Origin: Corynebacterium yonathiae
Lineage (GTDB): Bacteria; Actinomycetota; Actinomycetes; Mycobacteriales; Mycobacteriaceae
DNA: 35,144 bases
Assembly (NCBI RefSeq): GCF_027570195.1
Contig: NZ_JAKMUZ010000024.1
Span: 1 to 35,144, forward strand
Reading direction: 5' to 3'
The position numbers were made by a program, and so were the translations under genes. Shown piece by piece: positions 29,701-35,144 of the stretch (the stretch's first letter is position 1; every line of letters begins with the position of its first letter). The notes under the pieces were generated by a model. The model saw only the letters and a list, made by a program, of their open reading frames with translations. It made no database searches and was not told the origin of the DNA.

Positions 29701-30101
29701 AGGACTTCACGGCTGAGGTTGACCTGTACGAAAAGACCACACCGCTGGAGCACACGCTTAAGGGGCTGGACTACACGATTAAATCGTTGGAGCAGTCCTC
29801 TGAGGCGTGGGCTGATGGTAACGAGGAGCTACGCGGTGAGTATTTGGCTGCGGCTAAGGCAAATCGTGACGCGGCTGAGGCTGCTGGTGTGGATTGGAAG
29901 CTGGACTCGAAGTACGCGAATGCGGGTGTTCGGGACCAGCTTCGTCGTGAGACAACTATTCACCTTGATGGGGAGAAGATGTACACGGCGGACCAGATTG
30001 ATGAGTTGTTGGCGGAGGTTACTGCCGGAACTAATGGTTCGTACAAGATTGTCCGGTCTGCTAGTGATGTTGCTGTTTCTCGCAGGAAGGAGCGGGTCTA
30101 A
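23724..30101 (+). CDS. Tape measure protein with internal NlpC/P60-like peptidase domain (2125 aa)
   Basis: It determines tail length and helps DNA entry. N-terminal coiled coil about residues 40-180 (Lys/Glu/Ala heptads). Gly-rich conserved tape-measure core about 190-420. Hydrophobic helices about 490-610. From about 700 to 990 come Trp-rich repeats including two consecutive 44-residue units beginning WIADKWNW and WISDKWNW. PYVLGGSADGAGGTDCSGFM (Cys near 1155) and GGAAGGHTAG (His near 1215) form an NlpC/P60-like cysteine peptidase domain, which would cut host peptidoglycan. Later segments have coiled coil (about 1510-1575), a hydrophobic helix (about 1590-1680), and long charged helices. 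ATG 23724; one uninterrupted frame. Confidence 0.95.
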   Translation: MAAGFVSVPVIPTFKGMSKEFSERLEKPAKASGERAGKAMSEGVGSGVENLERQVKASSSKLQDLDRAYEKSASKQAAQKEKLEAATLKLQDAEDKYQAALEKGDKGVAELAKVKEAKARVIGETEKLEQAEINTRVAEQKHKDQLDDLQSTLSRYDQAQDELADQLGVTREELSKMGGEFSDLDAAMEDSSNKAEGWGARFAGMLKPLGKLGGIAVGLAGINSVAGTLQEGFDKVTSIEDTTASLGILMGSAEEATKVMGELEESNQNTPYSFDAWAGAGKNLIAFGVEADKTAGIVTALGEAASASGKGEEALNSMADAFGKAAASGKISMDTINSLSQGGVQGLTILANEFGVTTEEMQKMISSGQVSAEEGIDALTKGIREGSEGIAGDVASMSGVMGKMAETTSGRLTNMKAAFNNAAKSVLEELNPLIGAAAEKMTDWTYAGIDLFKTYMVPAIQDGVEAAKNVMETIKPALEVTRDVLKSVVGWLKDAAEWILKNKDWISSLAVSVGVLVGSYKAWMKYQKIMAAGGFVKWLMSGVKATKLWEAATKGAAAAQKVLNTVMKANPIGLIITAVTALAAGLTWFFTQTETGKELWSQFMDILKSGWDSVKEKMSGFFDWAKNLWDSAVEKFREARETMAPVIETIQEIAQTIVEKVAGAFTWLGEKAAAAFTTVSEWIGTFLTFLQENVWPVVESILGFVGDAFTALWDGLSWAWENVIQPVFNGILELAKITIGVIATIILAPLLIAWNLLSSAIQWAWENVIQPVWQALADFAMNTLWPALQSVFQWIGDAWQWLSDKFSAVWGWIRDNVLNPMVDFFQNTLWPIIQSVLGWIADKWNWLSSILSTVWGWIRDNVIQLMINGFHLIWNTVSAVAGWISDKWNWLYGILLNIWNWLNENVIQRQIRGFHRIWEAVLSVAGWIADKWNWMSDRLHATYQWINDNVFTPFRGALDRLKGFFGTVVDGIKTVWNGLKSALAAPINFMINTVYNDGIAKAWDTIGSFLPLNPKTAKRLSPIGGYATGGAIRGPGSGTSDDIPAWLSNGEHVWTAKDVLKAGGQQAVYAMRDAIQNGQAFSFDGNDLTLLPKHVDNKKGDLLGAAPSLFPAFKDGGEVRPMWELQLERAHKWAKSRSGRPYVLGGSADGAGGTDCSGFMSGIADVIGGGTGARQWATMAFNGGGNQQHPSGPQGFVAGLKAHTFSIGVTNGGAAGGHTAGTLGATSRIGAVNVESGGSPSLVKYGTGAVGANDSYFTTHYHLPIGPGGAFVVGKGSGGPSPEQMMNFILDKAKGAINHILNPIESMLPSGPPAWKEIPRGVYRAGKEVLPKGVKAGVDALGDGLSTVYEAASEVGDIVKSAGKSATEWAGEKLGLYDQGGWLPHGGLAQNLSGRPEPVFTASQWSRMSDMIRSLGDLVPAIEGQTKAIAKAVDDTEAWVSKTVGDMQDWMLKAGDYNSIEGINARQGVRRVLDLGIDLPGADVVKSVLDGEDALWDSRARAAKNMENVAAKEDALQKARQSAGEAQQKLQNSSEEDRKKNAEEAAKANEEVAKAEQELAAARKQQAMDLDNIVLVSQEQVTGFIPMAEKFADQLVSLGVPAAAVGAGLAQFTGGLSAVAALIGPAGITLGMALDMVKIAISIVKAIVGAIKKVIAKVKELIGKIKEFIAKVRKARLDALKTLADGWAIGADYAKLVVDLQGRVTSLQQALIRGANEQREAEYNLMLAQHDRYIAEAEGALKVAEARMALDEEIRRGAVAAQLKMMGLHEDWDSYMAYQALEAQGVLEEWSDAAISALFTYEKARAEALKGEVSARLDQIKAEAALAEAQRQNMRNQQDLLKAQERLIRMSAQVAGIELEDATGTAEIAKLMAEMAEVKQAMDQNTLGRWGAAMGAQGSRANEYRGQKAHYDALQQALFAVAGATGANIDQGNLDRTLKLMGRAAYRGSDPMDVLRSRMPELAQAEMALRVNDALKPIYDARDQRDDLARKVEDFTAEVDLYEKTTPLEHTLKGLDYTIKSLEQSSEAWADGNEELRGEYLAAAKANRDAAEAAGVDWKLDSKYANAGVRDQLRRETTIHLDGEKMYTADQIDELLAEVTAGTNGSYKIVRSASDVAVSRRKERV

Positions 30102-30836
30102 TTGCTGAATGTGGTGTTGATTACCGCTCTGGGTGATGAGTGGCGCTTGTCTGGCACTGACCAGGAGTCGGAGGTTCTTGCCCCGTATGGGATGTTGGAG
30201 ACGCTTAAGCCGGAAGTAACCCGGTCTGATTTGCAGGTCCCCGGTGGTGCTGGTGTGCTGCCGGGGGCGCGGCGTTTCGGGCCTATTTCTACCGTGCTGG
30301 AGTTCTACCTGAAAGCCCGTGAAGGTGAGGACCTGGAGGACACGCACCGTAGGTTCCGTCAGGGGTGGGCTGCAGCAACGTGGTCTAACCCGTGCGTGAT
30401 TAGCATCGAGTCGGATAACCCACTGTCCCCGTTGACATTTGAGTTAGTGGTGGATGGTGTGTTGCCGGGTGTGTCGGTTGATATGCGGAGGCGTTCGGCG
30501 GCGACTTTGTCTGTGCCGGTGTTATGTGCTGATGGTGTGGCTAAATCATCAGTGATGACCGGGACAGAAAAAGTCACAGTGACGAATCACGGTGATGTTA
30601 ATGTATGGCCCAAAATCCGCTACCAGGGCGCTGGGGGAGTGGTAACCAACCCTTCTGGGGCGAAGTTCACCCTTCCACGCGCCGCGGAGGAAACCATCAT
30701 CGACCTGAACCCTCGTGTGCTTCGCCTAGACGGTGCATTCCCTGAGAATGTGCCGCCGGGCGACACTGGGGTGTGGGTGTTGCCGGCGGGTGCGCAGCTC
30801 GAGTGGACACTCGGCGTTGCTGACCCGTGGAGCTAA
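30102..30836 (+). CDS. Distal tail protein (Dit-like, 244 aa)
   Basis: TTG start directly after the tape measure stop, using AAGGAGCGGGTC. It follows the tape measure, as Dit genes do. The N-terminal half has a beta pattern (DEWRLSGTDQESEVLAPYGM and EVLAPYG), VLEFYLKAREGEDLEDTHRR is the conserved Dit helix region, and the C-terminal galectin-like beta domain includes VTNHGDVNVWPKIRYQG and WVLPAGAQLEWTLG. It forms the ring connecting tube to baseplate. A terminator follows 20 bp later. Confidence 0.8.
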   Translation: MLNVVLITALGDEWRLSGTDQESEVLAPYGMLETLKPEVTRSDLQVPGGAGVLPGARRFGPISTVLEFYLKAREGEDLEDTHRRFRQGWAAATWSNPCVISIESDNPLSPLTFELVVDGVLPGVSVDMRRRSAATLSVPVLCADGVAKSSVMTGTEKVTVTNHGDVNVWPKIRYQGAGGVVTNPSGAKFTLPRAAEETIIDLNPRVLRLDGAFPENVPPGDTGVWVLPAGAQLEWTLGVADPWS

Positions 30837-30856
30837 AAAGGGGACTTTAAGCATTC

Positions 30857-30884
30857 GGAGGTGTGGTCCCGCCTCCCCTTTTTT
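30857..30884 (+). terminator. Intrinsic terminator after the distal tail gene
   Basis: GGAGGTG (30857-30863) pairs with CGCCTCC (30870-30876), one T-G, loop TGGTCC, then six T (30879-30884). Strong stem and tract. The next tail gene has its own GTG start region, so either readthrough or a local promoter must serve it. Confidence 0.8.
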
Positions 30885-30908
30885 ATGACTAACTGAATTT
30901 TGTGAGGT

Positions 30909-31892
30909 GTGAGCGTGGCCGATTGGGCATCGTGGAAAAAGACCGTTGACTACACCGTTAAGACCCAAGGCCGCTGGTACGGAATTGGTGACAGCGACGG
31001 AAACCCGCTGTTTACGCTTCCGATGCCATCAGAGCCGGATACGCCTGAACAGTGGATGGAGTCGGCAGACCTGCAAGTGAAGTTCCCCGCCCGTGAACCT
31101 GATGGGTCGGTGAGCCGCGCAGCAGAACTTCTGGTGATGGACGCACTAGACAAGTTCGACCCGTCCGGCCAGTTGCCTACCGCCGAGGGCGACTACATGC
31201 TCCTAGCGGCATTCCCTGGCCCTGGTGGTCGCGTGGTGCGTCGTGGTGGGGCAATCGTGCATGCTACTGCGGACGATGAGGACAATGATGGTGTCCCGTC
31301 GGAGATTACAATCAACGCCCTGAATTGTATGGACGTGTGGCACACAATTCCGGCTGTGTCGTGGCCTGCCGCGTGGTGGAAAGCAGAACCATACGAGGTG
31401 GGGTCGGACGAGTCGGGGATTGAGTATCAGCGCAAGCGGCTGATGGCCCGCGTGGAATTGGCAACGAACGCGATGTTTGTATGGAAGCACGGGCGGGCTG
31501 CATTTGTGATTCGCCGCTTGGCGCAGGAGTCCCTAGACGCTGTGATGAGGTCTCAGGCGGACCCTGATGGCGTGAAGTGGGTCGACGACCCCTACCACGT
31601 GGTGGAAGTACCGGAAAAAGATACGTCAGAGGAAATCAGCCTAGAGGCTCGTGATGGTTTCTTGTGGGAGACAGTGTCTAAGCAAGCAGAGAATGCTGGC
31701 GTGATTCTGGGGGCTTATATTTGGTGGCCTGGTGATGAGCCGGTTCGGTGCTGGTCGCAGGCCACGTCGAGTATGAGCCCGCGAGATGTGGATATCACGC
31801 CGAGTGAGGGGGAATCATCCCGAACTCTGGGATATCGGGAGTTTCCGCATGCGGTCGTTGTCCTCACTGTTAAGCAGATTGAGGGGAAATAG
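30909..31892 (+). CDS. Tail hub / baseplate protein, N-terminal half-like (Gp37-like)
   Basis: GTG at 30909 or 30915; the latter fits TGAGG better. It follows the distal tail gene, where siphophages encode the tail hub. Sequence features: KTQGRWYGIGDSDGNPLFTL, LLVMDALDKFD, LLAAFPGPGGRVVRRGGAIV, DPYHVVEVPEKDTSEEISLE and WETVSKQAENAGVILGAYIW, a beta-rich hub-like pattern resembling the ReqiPepy6 Gp37-like family. It ends just where the reverse HNH cassette begins (23-bp convergent overlap). The next tail gene could be the second half of one ancestral hub protein. Confidence 0.65.
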   Translation: MSVADWASWKKTVDYTVKTQGRWYGIGDSDGNPLFTLPMPSEPDTPEQWMESADLQVKFPAREPDGSVSRAAELLVMDALDKFDPSGQLPTAEGDYMLLAAFPGPGGRVVRRGGAIVHATADDEDNDGVPSEITINALNCMDVWHTIPAVSWPAAWWKAEPYEVGSDESGIEYQRKRLMARVELATNAMFVWKHGRAAFVIRRLAQESLDAVMRSQADPDGVKWVDDPYHVVEVPEKDTSEEISLEARDGFLWETVSKQAENAGVILGAYIWWPGDEPVRCWSQATSSMSPRDVDITPSEGESSRTLGYREFPHAVVVLTVKQIEGK

Positions 31893-32496
31893 ATGAGGAC
31901 ATGATCGTCTGATAGTAGGAATCTGTGACGGCCTGCAGGTCAGGTTTTAAGTGCGGGGAGTGCCGGACTCTCGCCCGCCCCCGGCTACATGCCAGACAGC
32001 TTCGAAACCCATGTTTAAGGCTTGAAGGAACAAGATTCGGAAGCTCCAGTTTGTGCCCTAGCGGGCAAATCTTCTTCCTTGTTTCATGATGAGTTCCATT
32101 CGCGACCCTGTCGGCTGATGAATTCCCGAAATCGAGTTGACGAACGGTGTTTTCCCAGGCAGTCATATACCTCAGGTTATTGAGCCGGTTGTTCTTTCGG
32201 TCGTTGTCGGCATGATCAACCTGCATCCCCTCGGGGCAAGCCCCCAAAAAAGCATCCGCCACTAGACGGTGAACATACTTCGCACGCTGGACTCCGCCGG
32301 AAGCAAGAAGCACTTGGAGATACCCAAACCCATTGTCACTCGATTTTAATAATTTTCCCTTCCATTTCCTGCCATCACTCAACAATCTATCGACCCCTCG
32401 AACTCGTCCAAGGTCGCTGACTTCGTACGCGCCCTCGTACCCGACGACGGGCCTCCAGACTTCAGTATCAAACAGTGTAGGCTGATTGGCAGCCAT
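31870..32496 (-). CDS. NUMOD4 / HNH homing endonuclease 3, reverse strand
   Basis: Homing endonuclease opposite to all surrounding tail genes. The ATG at 32496 is preceded by GGAG at nine bases; an ATG at 32511 lacks a ribosome site. NUMOD4: TEVWRPVVGYEGAYEVSDLG. HNH core: YVHRLVADAF, VDHADND, NNRLNNLRYMT, EN, the most canonical of the three copies. C-terminal zinc-like module CPLGH...CLAC and an HLKPDLQ tail are shared with copies 1 and 2. It has the same promoter and leader type as copy 1. The 3' end overlaps the tail hub gene by 23 bp, consistent with insertion between two tail genes. Confidence 0.88.
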   Translation of the reverse strand: MAANQPTLFDTEVWRPVVGYEGAYEVSDLGRVRGVDRLLSDGRKWKGKLLKSSDNGFGYLQVLLASGGVQRAKYVHRLVADAFLGACPEGMQVDHADNDRKNNRLNNLRYMTAWENTVRQLDFGNSSADRVANGTHHETRKKICPLGHKLELPNLVPSSLKHGFRSCLACSRGRARVRHSPHLKPDLQAVTDSYYQTIMSSSISPQSA

Positions 32497-32520
32497 AACA
32501 TCACGCTCCATTCGTGTGTT

Positions 32521-32570
32521 GTGGTTAGGCCCGTGCCGGTGTTGGTAGCACCTGTACGGGCCGTTCTTAT
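32521..32570 (-). ncRNA. Structured leader of HNH cassette 3
   Basis: Read on the minus strand: AAATAAGAACGGCCC opens it, GGCCCGT pairs with ACGGGCC (plus-strand arms 32528-32534 and 32556-32562), inner GGTG pairs with CACC around loop CTACCAA, and GGGCCTAACC closes it. Flanks and the CCAA loop end match leader 1, while the inner stem differs but still pairs. Confidence 0.5.
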
Positions 32571-32576
32571 TTCCCC

Positions 32577-32582
32577 AGTATA
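32577..32582 (-). promoter_or_regulatory. -10 promoter element of HNH cassette 3
   Basis: TATACT on the minus strand, preceded by GTG, lies the same distance ahead of the AATAAGAACGGCCC leader start as TATAAT does in cassette 1 (within one base). No -35 is evident. Confidence 0.45.
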
Positions 32583-32632
32583 CACCATAAAAACATGAAT
32601 CGACTCACTAAAAAGAAAGGAGGTCGAGCAAA

Positions 32633-34201
32633 TTGCCAACGCCTTATCTTATTGCTGACTCAGCACAGGTTACTGTCCTACGGTCCTTGGCCTCTACCGC
32701 GTTCGGTAAATACAGTTTGGCCCTACCCGAGGGTGTCGACCTCGAGGATGTGTATGAGGTTAGCGCGGCGGGTAATGAGCTGGCCTACGTGTCCAGCCTT
32801 GGTAGTAAACGGCGCGTGGGTGGCATGTTCCGCAGGTTCGTCAGGGCGGACGTGAATATCACCGCCCAGGGGGAGGACATGGTCCCCGCGTCGGATGTGG
32901 AGCGGGTGCTAGATGAAGCTGCGAAGCGTGTGTCTGGGGATTTCTTCCTAGAGTCGGATATTACAAGGGCTGGTCTTGGCCCGTGGGTGCCGATGGTGGA
33001 TTTTCAAGTTGGGGATATTGCCAACGTTGAAATCTGGGGGCGCGTGGTGCCGCTGGCGGTGACGCGGATTGAGCCGAAACGAACGGACCATTCGGATAAT
33101 GACTGGTCAGTTCACGTTGGCGGGCAGCTGCTTTCTGATTCTGAAGCCCGTCTGGCGGAGAACACTGATATTTATAACGCAGTGGTCAGCGACCGGCGTG
33201 AACTGGCTGGATTAGACGGCAAAATCCGCACCGAGACCAATAATCGTAAAGCCGACGTGGAGTCTGTGCGTGGAGTGTTGACTGGTGAGGGGGAAGGCCA
33301 GGAGGATTTGTTGGCCTCTTTGGCGGGGCTGAATGAGCAGCTTCAAAAGACTCAGGCTTCCCCACAGCCTGGTCTCATTCCCGCGTATATTGCGCTTAAC
33401 ACGCGCCTGTGGGAGGTGCAGCAGGAGGTCAATGCGAAGAATGAGGAGTTTCAACGCCTGACCGCCGAGCTTGATGCTCAGCAGTCGGAGCAGATTGAGC
33501 AGATGCAGGAGGTGCAGAAGCAGCAGGCTCTGGAGTCTCAGGGGCGTATGCGGGAGCTTATGGCCACTCCTGGTGGTACGTCTGACCCGAATGTGAAGGT
33601 TACTCGTGAAGCTAATGGCAGCTGGCGGTTTTCTGTTGAGGATGCTGTCAAGGGGTCGATGCTGCACGCGAAGTGGTACAAGGGCACTTTTGGTGAGGGC
33701 GAGAGTGTCACGGTGGATTTCGAGGACATTCGCGTGATTGATAGTGATGTGCTGTCGTTTAATCCTCCGCTGAGCACGCCTTATATCTTTTTGCGGTGGG
33801 CTGAGGCCCAGAAGAAGCAGGTTACGGTGGATCGGTTTAGTGGCCCGTGGTCTATATCGCGTAGCACGTGGTCGAATGTTTTGACTGTGAATGCTCCTGC
33901 TAAGACTGCGGAGCAGGTGGCGCTGCGGTTGAAGGTTACGTGGTCAGCAGCTACGTATGACGATACTTACGGTATCCGTATTCGTGCTGGTGGCAGGGTG
34001 TTGCAAGAACGGATGATGGAGCATTTGGGGCCGTGGAGCTTTTTGGAGAATGGCCGTCGATGGATGTCTGTGACGGTGTCTAATGCGACGGTGGAGCCGG
34101 GTGAGGATATTACGGTGGATGTTTATTCGACGGCGACGCTTGCTGGTGGGCGTCGAGTGGAGCAGGTGGAGCTTACTGGTACGTGGATTGAGGAGGTCTA
34201 A
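32633..34201 (+). CDS. Tail hub/baseplate protein 2 (522 aa)
   Basis: TTG start nine bases after AAAGGAGG. The N-terminal 180 residues look like the continuation of a tail hub: VEWGR-type segment FQVGDIANVEIWGRVVPLAV and VHVGGQLLSDSEARL. A coiled coil follows (about residues 215-305; ELDAQQSEQIEQMQEVQKQQ). The C-terminal 200 residues are a beta-rich, carbohydrate-binding-like or fibre-base domain (YKGTFGEGESVTVDFEDI; LGPWSFLENGRRWMSVTVSN). It overlaps the next gene as TAATG. It probably forms the tail tip that carries the fibre. Confidence 0.75.
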   Translation: MPTPYLIADSAQVTVLRSLASTAFGKYSLALPEGVDLEDVYEVSAAGNELAYVSSLGSKRRVGGMFRRFVRADVNITAQGEDMVPASDVERVLDEAAKRVSGDFFLESDITRAGLGPWVPMVDFQVGDIANVEIWGRVVPLAVTRIEPKRTDHSDNDWSVHVGGQLLSDSEARLAENTDIYNAVVSDRRELAGLDGKIRTETNNRKADVESVRGVLTGEGEGQEDLLASLAGLNEQLQKTQASPQPGLIPAYIALNTRLWEVQQEVNAKNEEFQRLTAELDAQQSEQIEQMQEVQKQQALESQGRMRELMATPGGTSDPNVKVTREANGSWRFSVEDAVKGSMLHAKWYKGTFGEGESVTVDFEDIRVIDSDVLSFNPPLSTPYIFLRWAEAQKKQVTVDRFSGPWSISRSTWSNVLTVNAPAKTAEQVALRLKVTWSAATYDDTYGIRIRAGGRVLQERMMEHLGPWSFLENGRRWMSVTVSNATVEPGEDITVDVYSTATLAGGRRVEQVELTGTWIEEV

Positions 34202-35144
34202 TGCCAACTATTAAGGGTAATTTGTTGTTTGTGTCGTCGAGGGCGGCGCAAGTTAGTGAGGTGTGGGTGCGTGCCCCAAAGGTGCGTACTCATGCGGAGG
34301 GTTTGGTCACGACGGGGAATGACCACTTCCCGGTGATTGATGGGCAGGTGGAGTTTACGGCTGTGCCCGGGCCGGCTGTGCTTGCCCTCATTAGCCAGGG
34401 CCGTGCTGTGGACACGGTGCCTATCGTGGTGGGGGAGTCGGACTCGCAGACTTTGCGGCAGGTGGTTAATGCTGCGGAAATTGCGGATGATGCCACGAAG
34501 CGCGAGATTGAGAAACTCGCCGCCCAGGCAATCCATCTGGTGGATTCCTCTACGGAGAATGTCCGCAAAGCTCAGGATGGTGCTACCCGTGCCGAGAAAG
34601 CGGCGGGCGAGGCTAAGAAGTCTGAGCAGAATGCTATTTCGTCCGCGTCTTCGGCTAATAAGTCCTCGATATGGGTGTCCGAAGCGGAGGACCGTACGCA
34701 AAAGTACGCTAGTGCTGCTGCTCAGTCTGCGTCAGAAGCGAAGGGTAGCGCTACTAGCGCTAAGCAAGACGCTGACCGTGCCGAAAGCATCGCCGATAGT
34801 ACAAGTTGGGATGGTGACAAGCTCACCGTCAACGGAAAGACCAGCCCCTCACTCACCGGCCCTAAAGGCGACCAAGGCCCCAAAGGCGACCCAGGCCCCA
34901 AGGGTGACCCGGGCGCGTCCACCTGGAATGACGTGACAGGCAAACCCGTGGCTGTGAACGGCTCTGGCAACCCTCCTGAGGCGGTAGGTTCCTACTCCAC
35001 TGCGTTAGGCATGTACGCGCAGTCGGGGGGCGACTACTCCACTGTGGTGGGCATGTACGCGCAGTCGGGGGGCGACAGTTCCACTGCACTGGGTATGGGC
35101 GCACGTGCAGCGGGTGAAAGTTCCACTGCACTGGGCAGGGCATC
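34201..35144 (+). CDS. Tail fibre / receptor-binding protein, 3' truncated by window
   Basis: ATG shares a base with the previous stop and the frame is open to the window end (314 codons visible). N-terminal attachment domain (about 1-80: GNLLFVSSRAAQVSEVWVRA; ALISQGRAVDTVPIVVGES), a long Ala/Glu/Ser coiled coil (about 90-200), then collagen-like Gly-X-Y (GPKGDQGPKGDPGPKGDPG, about 220-239). Finally come 14-residue YadA-head-like repeats of the form xSTALGMYAQSGGD (from about residue 265). Trimeric fibre for host binding. Codon style switches near 34800, suggesting recombinational exchange of the tip. Confidence 0.85.
   Translation, partial: MPTIKGNLLFVSSRAAQVSEVWVRAPKVRTHAEGLVTTGNDHFPVIDGQVEFTAVPGPAVLALISQGRAVDTVPIVVGESDSQTLRQVVNAAEIADDATKREIEKLAAQAIHLVDSSTENVRKAQDGATRAEKAAGEAKKSEQNAISSASSANKSSIWVSEAEDRTQKYASAAAQSASEAKGSATSAKQDADRAESIADSTSWDGDKLTVNGKTSPSLTGPKGDQGPKGDPGPKGDPGASTWNDVTGKPVAVNGSGNPPEAVGSYSTALGMYAQSGGDYSTVVGMYAQSGGDSSTALGMGARAAGESSTALGRA
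34993..35144 (+). repeat. 42-bp tandem repeats in the fibre gene
   Basis: Units start at 34993, 35035, 35077 and 35119 (last one cut), each encoding 14 residues with the YadA-like STALG core. The first two share an identical 27-bp segment (35008-35034 and 35050-35076), so repeat number could change by slippage, altering fibre length. Confidence 0.75.

Noticed and set aside
31870..32632. Group I intron carrying the HNH gene in the tail region
   Set aside because: The downstream tail ORF has its own ribosome site and start, the HNH is antisense to the supposed host transcript, and no intron core pairings were recognised by eye.
1..35144. CRISPR array, insertion sequence or rRNA gene
   Set aside because: No evenly spaced direct repeats with unique spacers, no transposase motif and no rRNA-like sequence were seen; the repeats found are iterons, RNA hairpins or protein-coding repeats.

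Overview
The window looks like a contiguous piece of a tailed actinobacteriophage genome or prophage with siphovirus architecture. Corynebacterium is a plausible host, from moderate GC and gene style, but this is inference because no host gene is present. Almost everything reads on the plus strand in tightly overlapping ATGA or TAATG arrangements. No integrase, repressor, DNA polymerase, helicase or lysis gene is visible, so both ends of the genome lie outside. An excisionase-like gene hints at a temperate life cycle.

Early/replication half (1-13.5 kb). It opens with a truncated ParB-like gene and a hypothetical gene, then a structured non-coding stretch closed by a terminator. Next come an excisionase-like gene and small ORFs, a recombination pair (YqaJ-type exonuclease plus RecT/Bet annealase), ThyX thymidylate synthase and SSB. 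A reverse-strand DUF3800 gene with its own structured leader follows. After it are dUTPase, a replisome-organizer-like gene carrying iteron-like repeats (candidate origin), a PD-(D/E)XK nuclease, and accessory genes including two NUMOD4/HNH homing endonucleases. The half ends with a 341-nt non-coding region (promoter, hairpins, a covarying repeat pair) and a P-loop/HNH gene whose Walker A motif is interrupted by seven nucleotides that bring in a TAG stop.

Late/structural half (13.68 kb to the end). Order: small and large terminase, portal, ClpP-type head protease with an in-frame nested scaffold, decoration-like protein, major capsid, putative Rho-N/HeH-type protein, connector, stopper, tail completion and tail terminator proteins, major tail protein, two tail assembly chaperones, a 2125-residue tape measure with an NlpC/P60-like domain, distal tail protein, and two tail hub/baseplate genes separated by a reverse-strand third HNH gene. 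A collagen-like/YadA-like fibre gene is cut by the window end. Strong intrinsic terminators sit around the major tail protein and after the distal tail gene.

Most interesting signals: (i) the interrupted P-loop gene, either a pseudogene or a short translational hop between Pro codons; (ii) a shared promoter plus hairpin leader upstream of two HNH genes in opposite orientations; (iii) repeats inside the replication gene resembling an internal phage origin; (iv) a structured leader on the DUF3800 gene; (v) a 22-bp perfect palindrome inside the ParB-like gene; (vi) a sharp strand-composition flip at the terminase boundary. All assignments come from reading the sequence; no database search was run.
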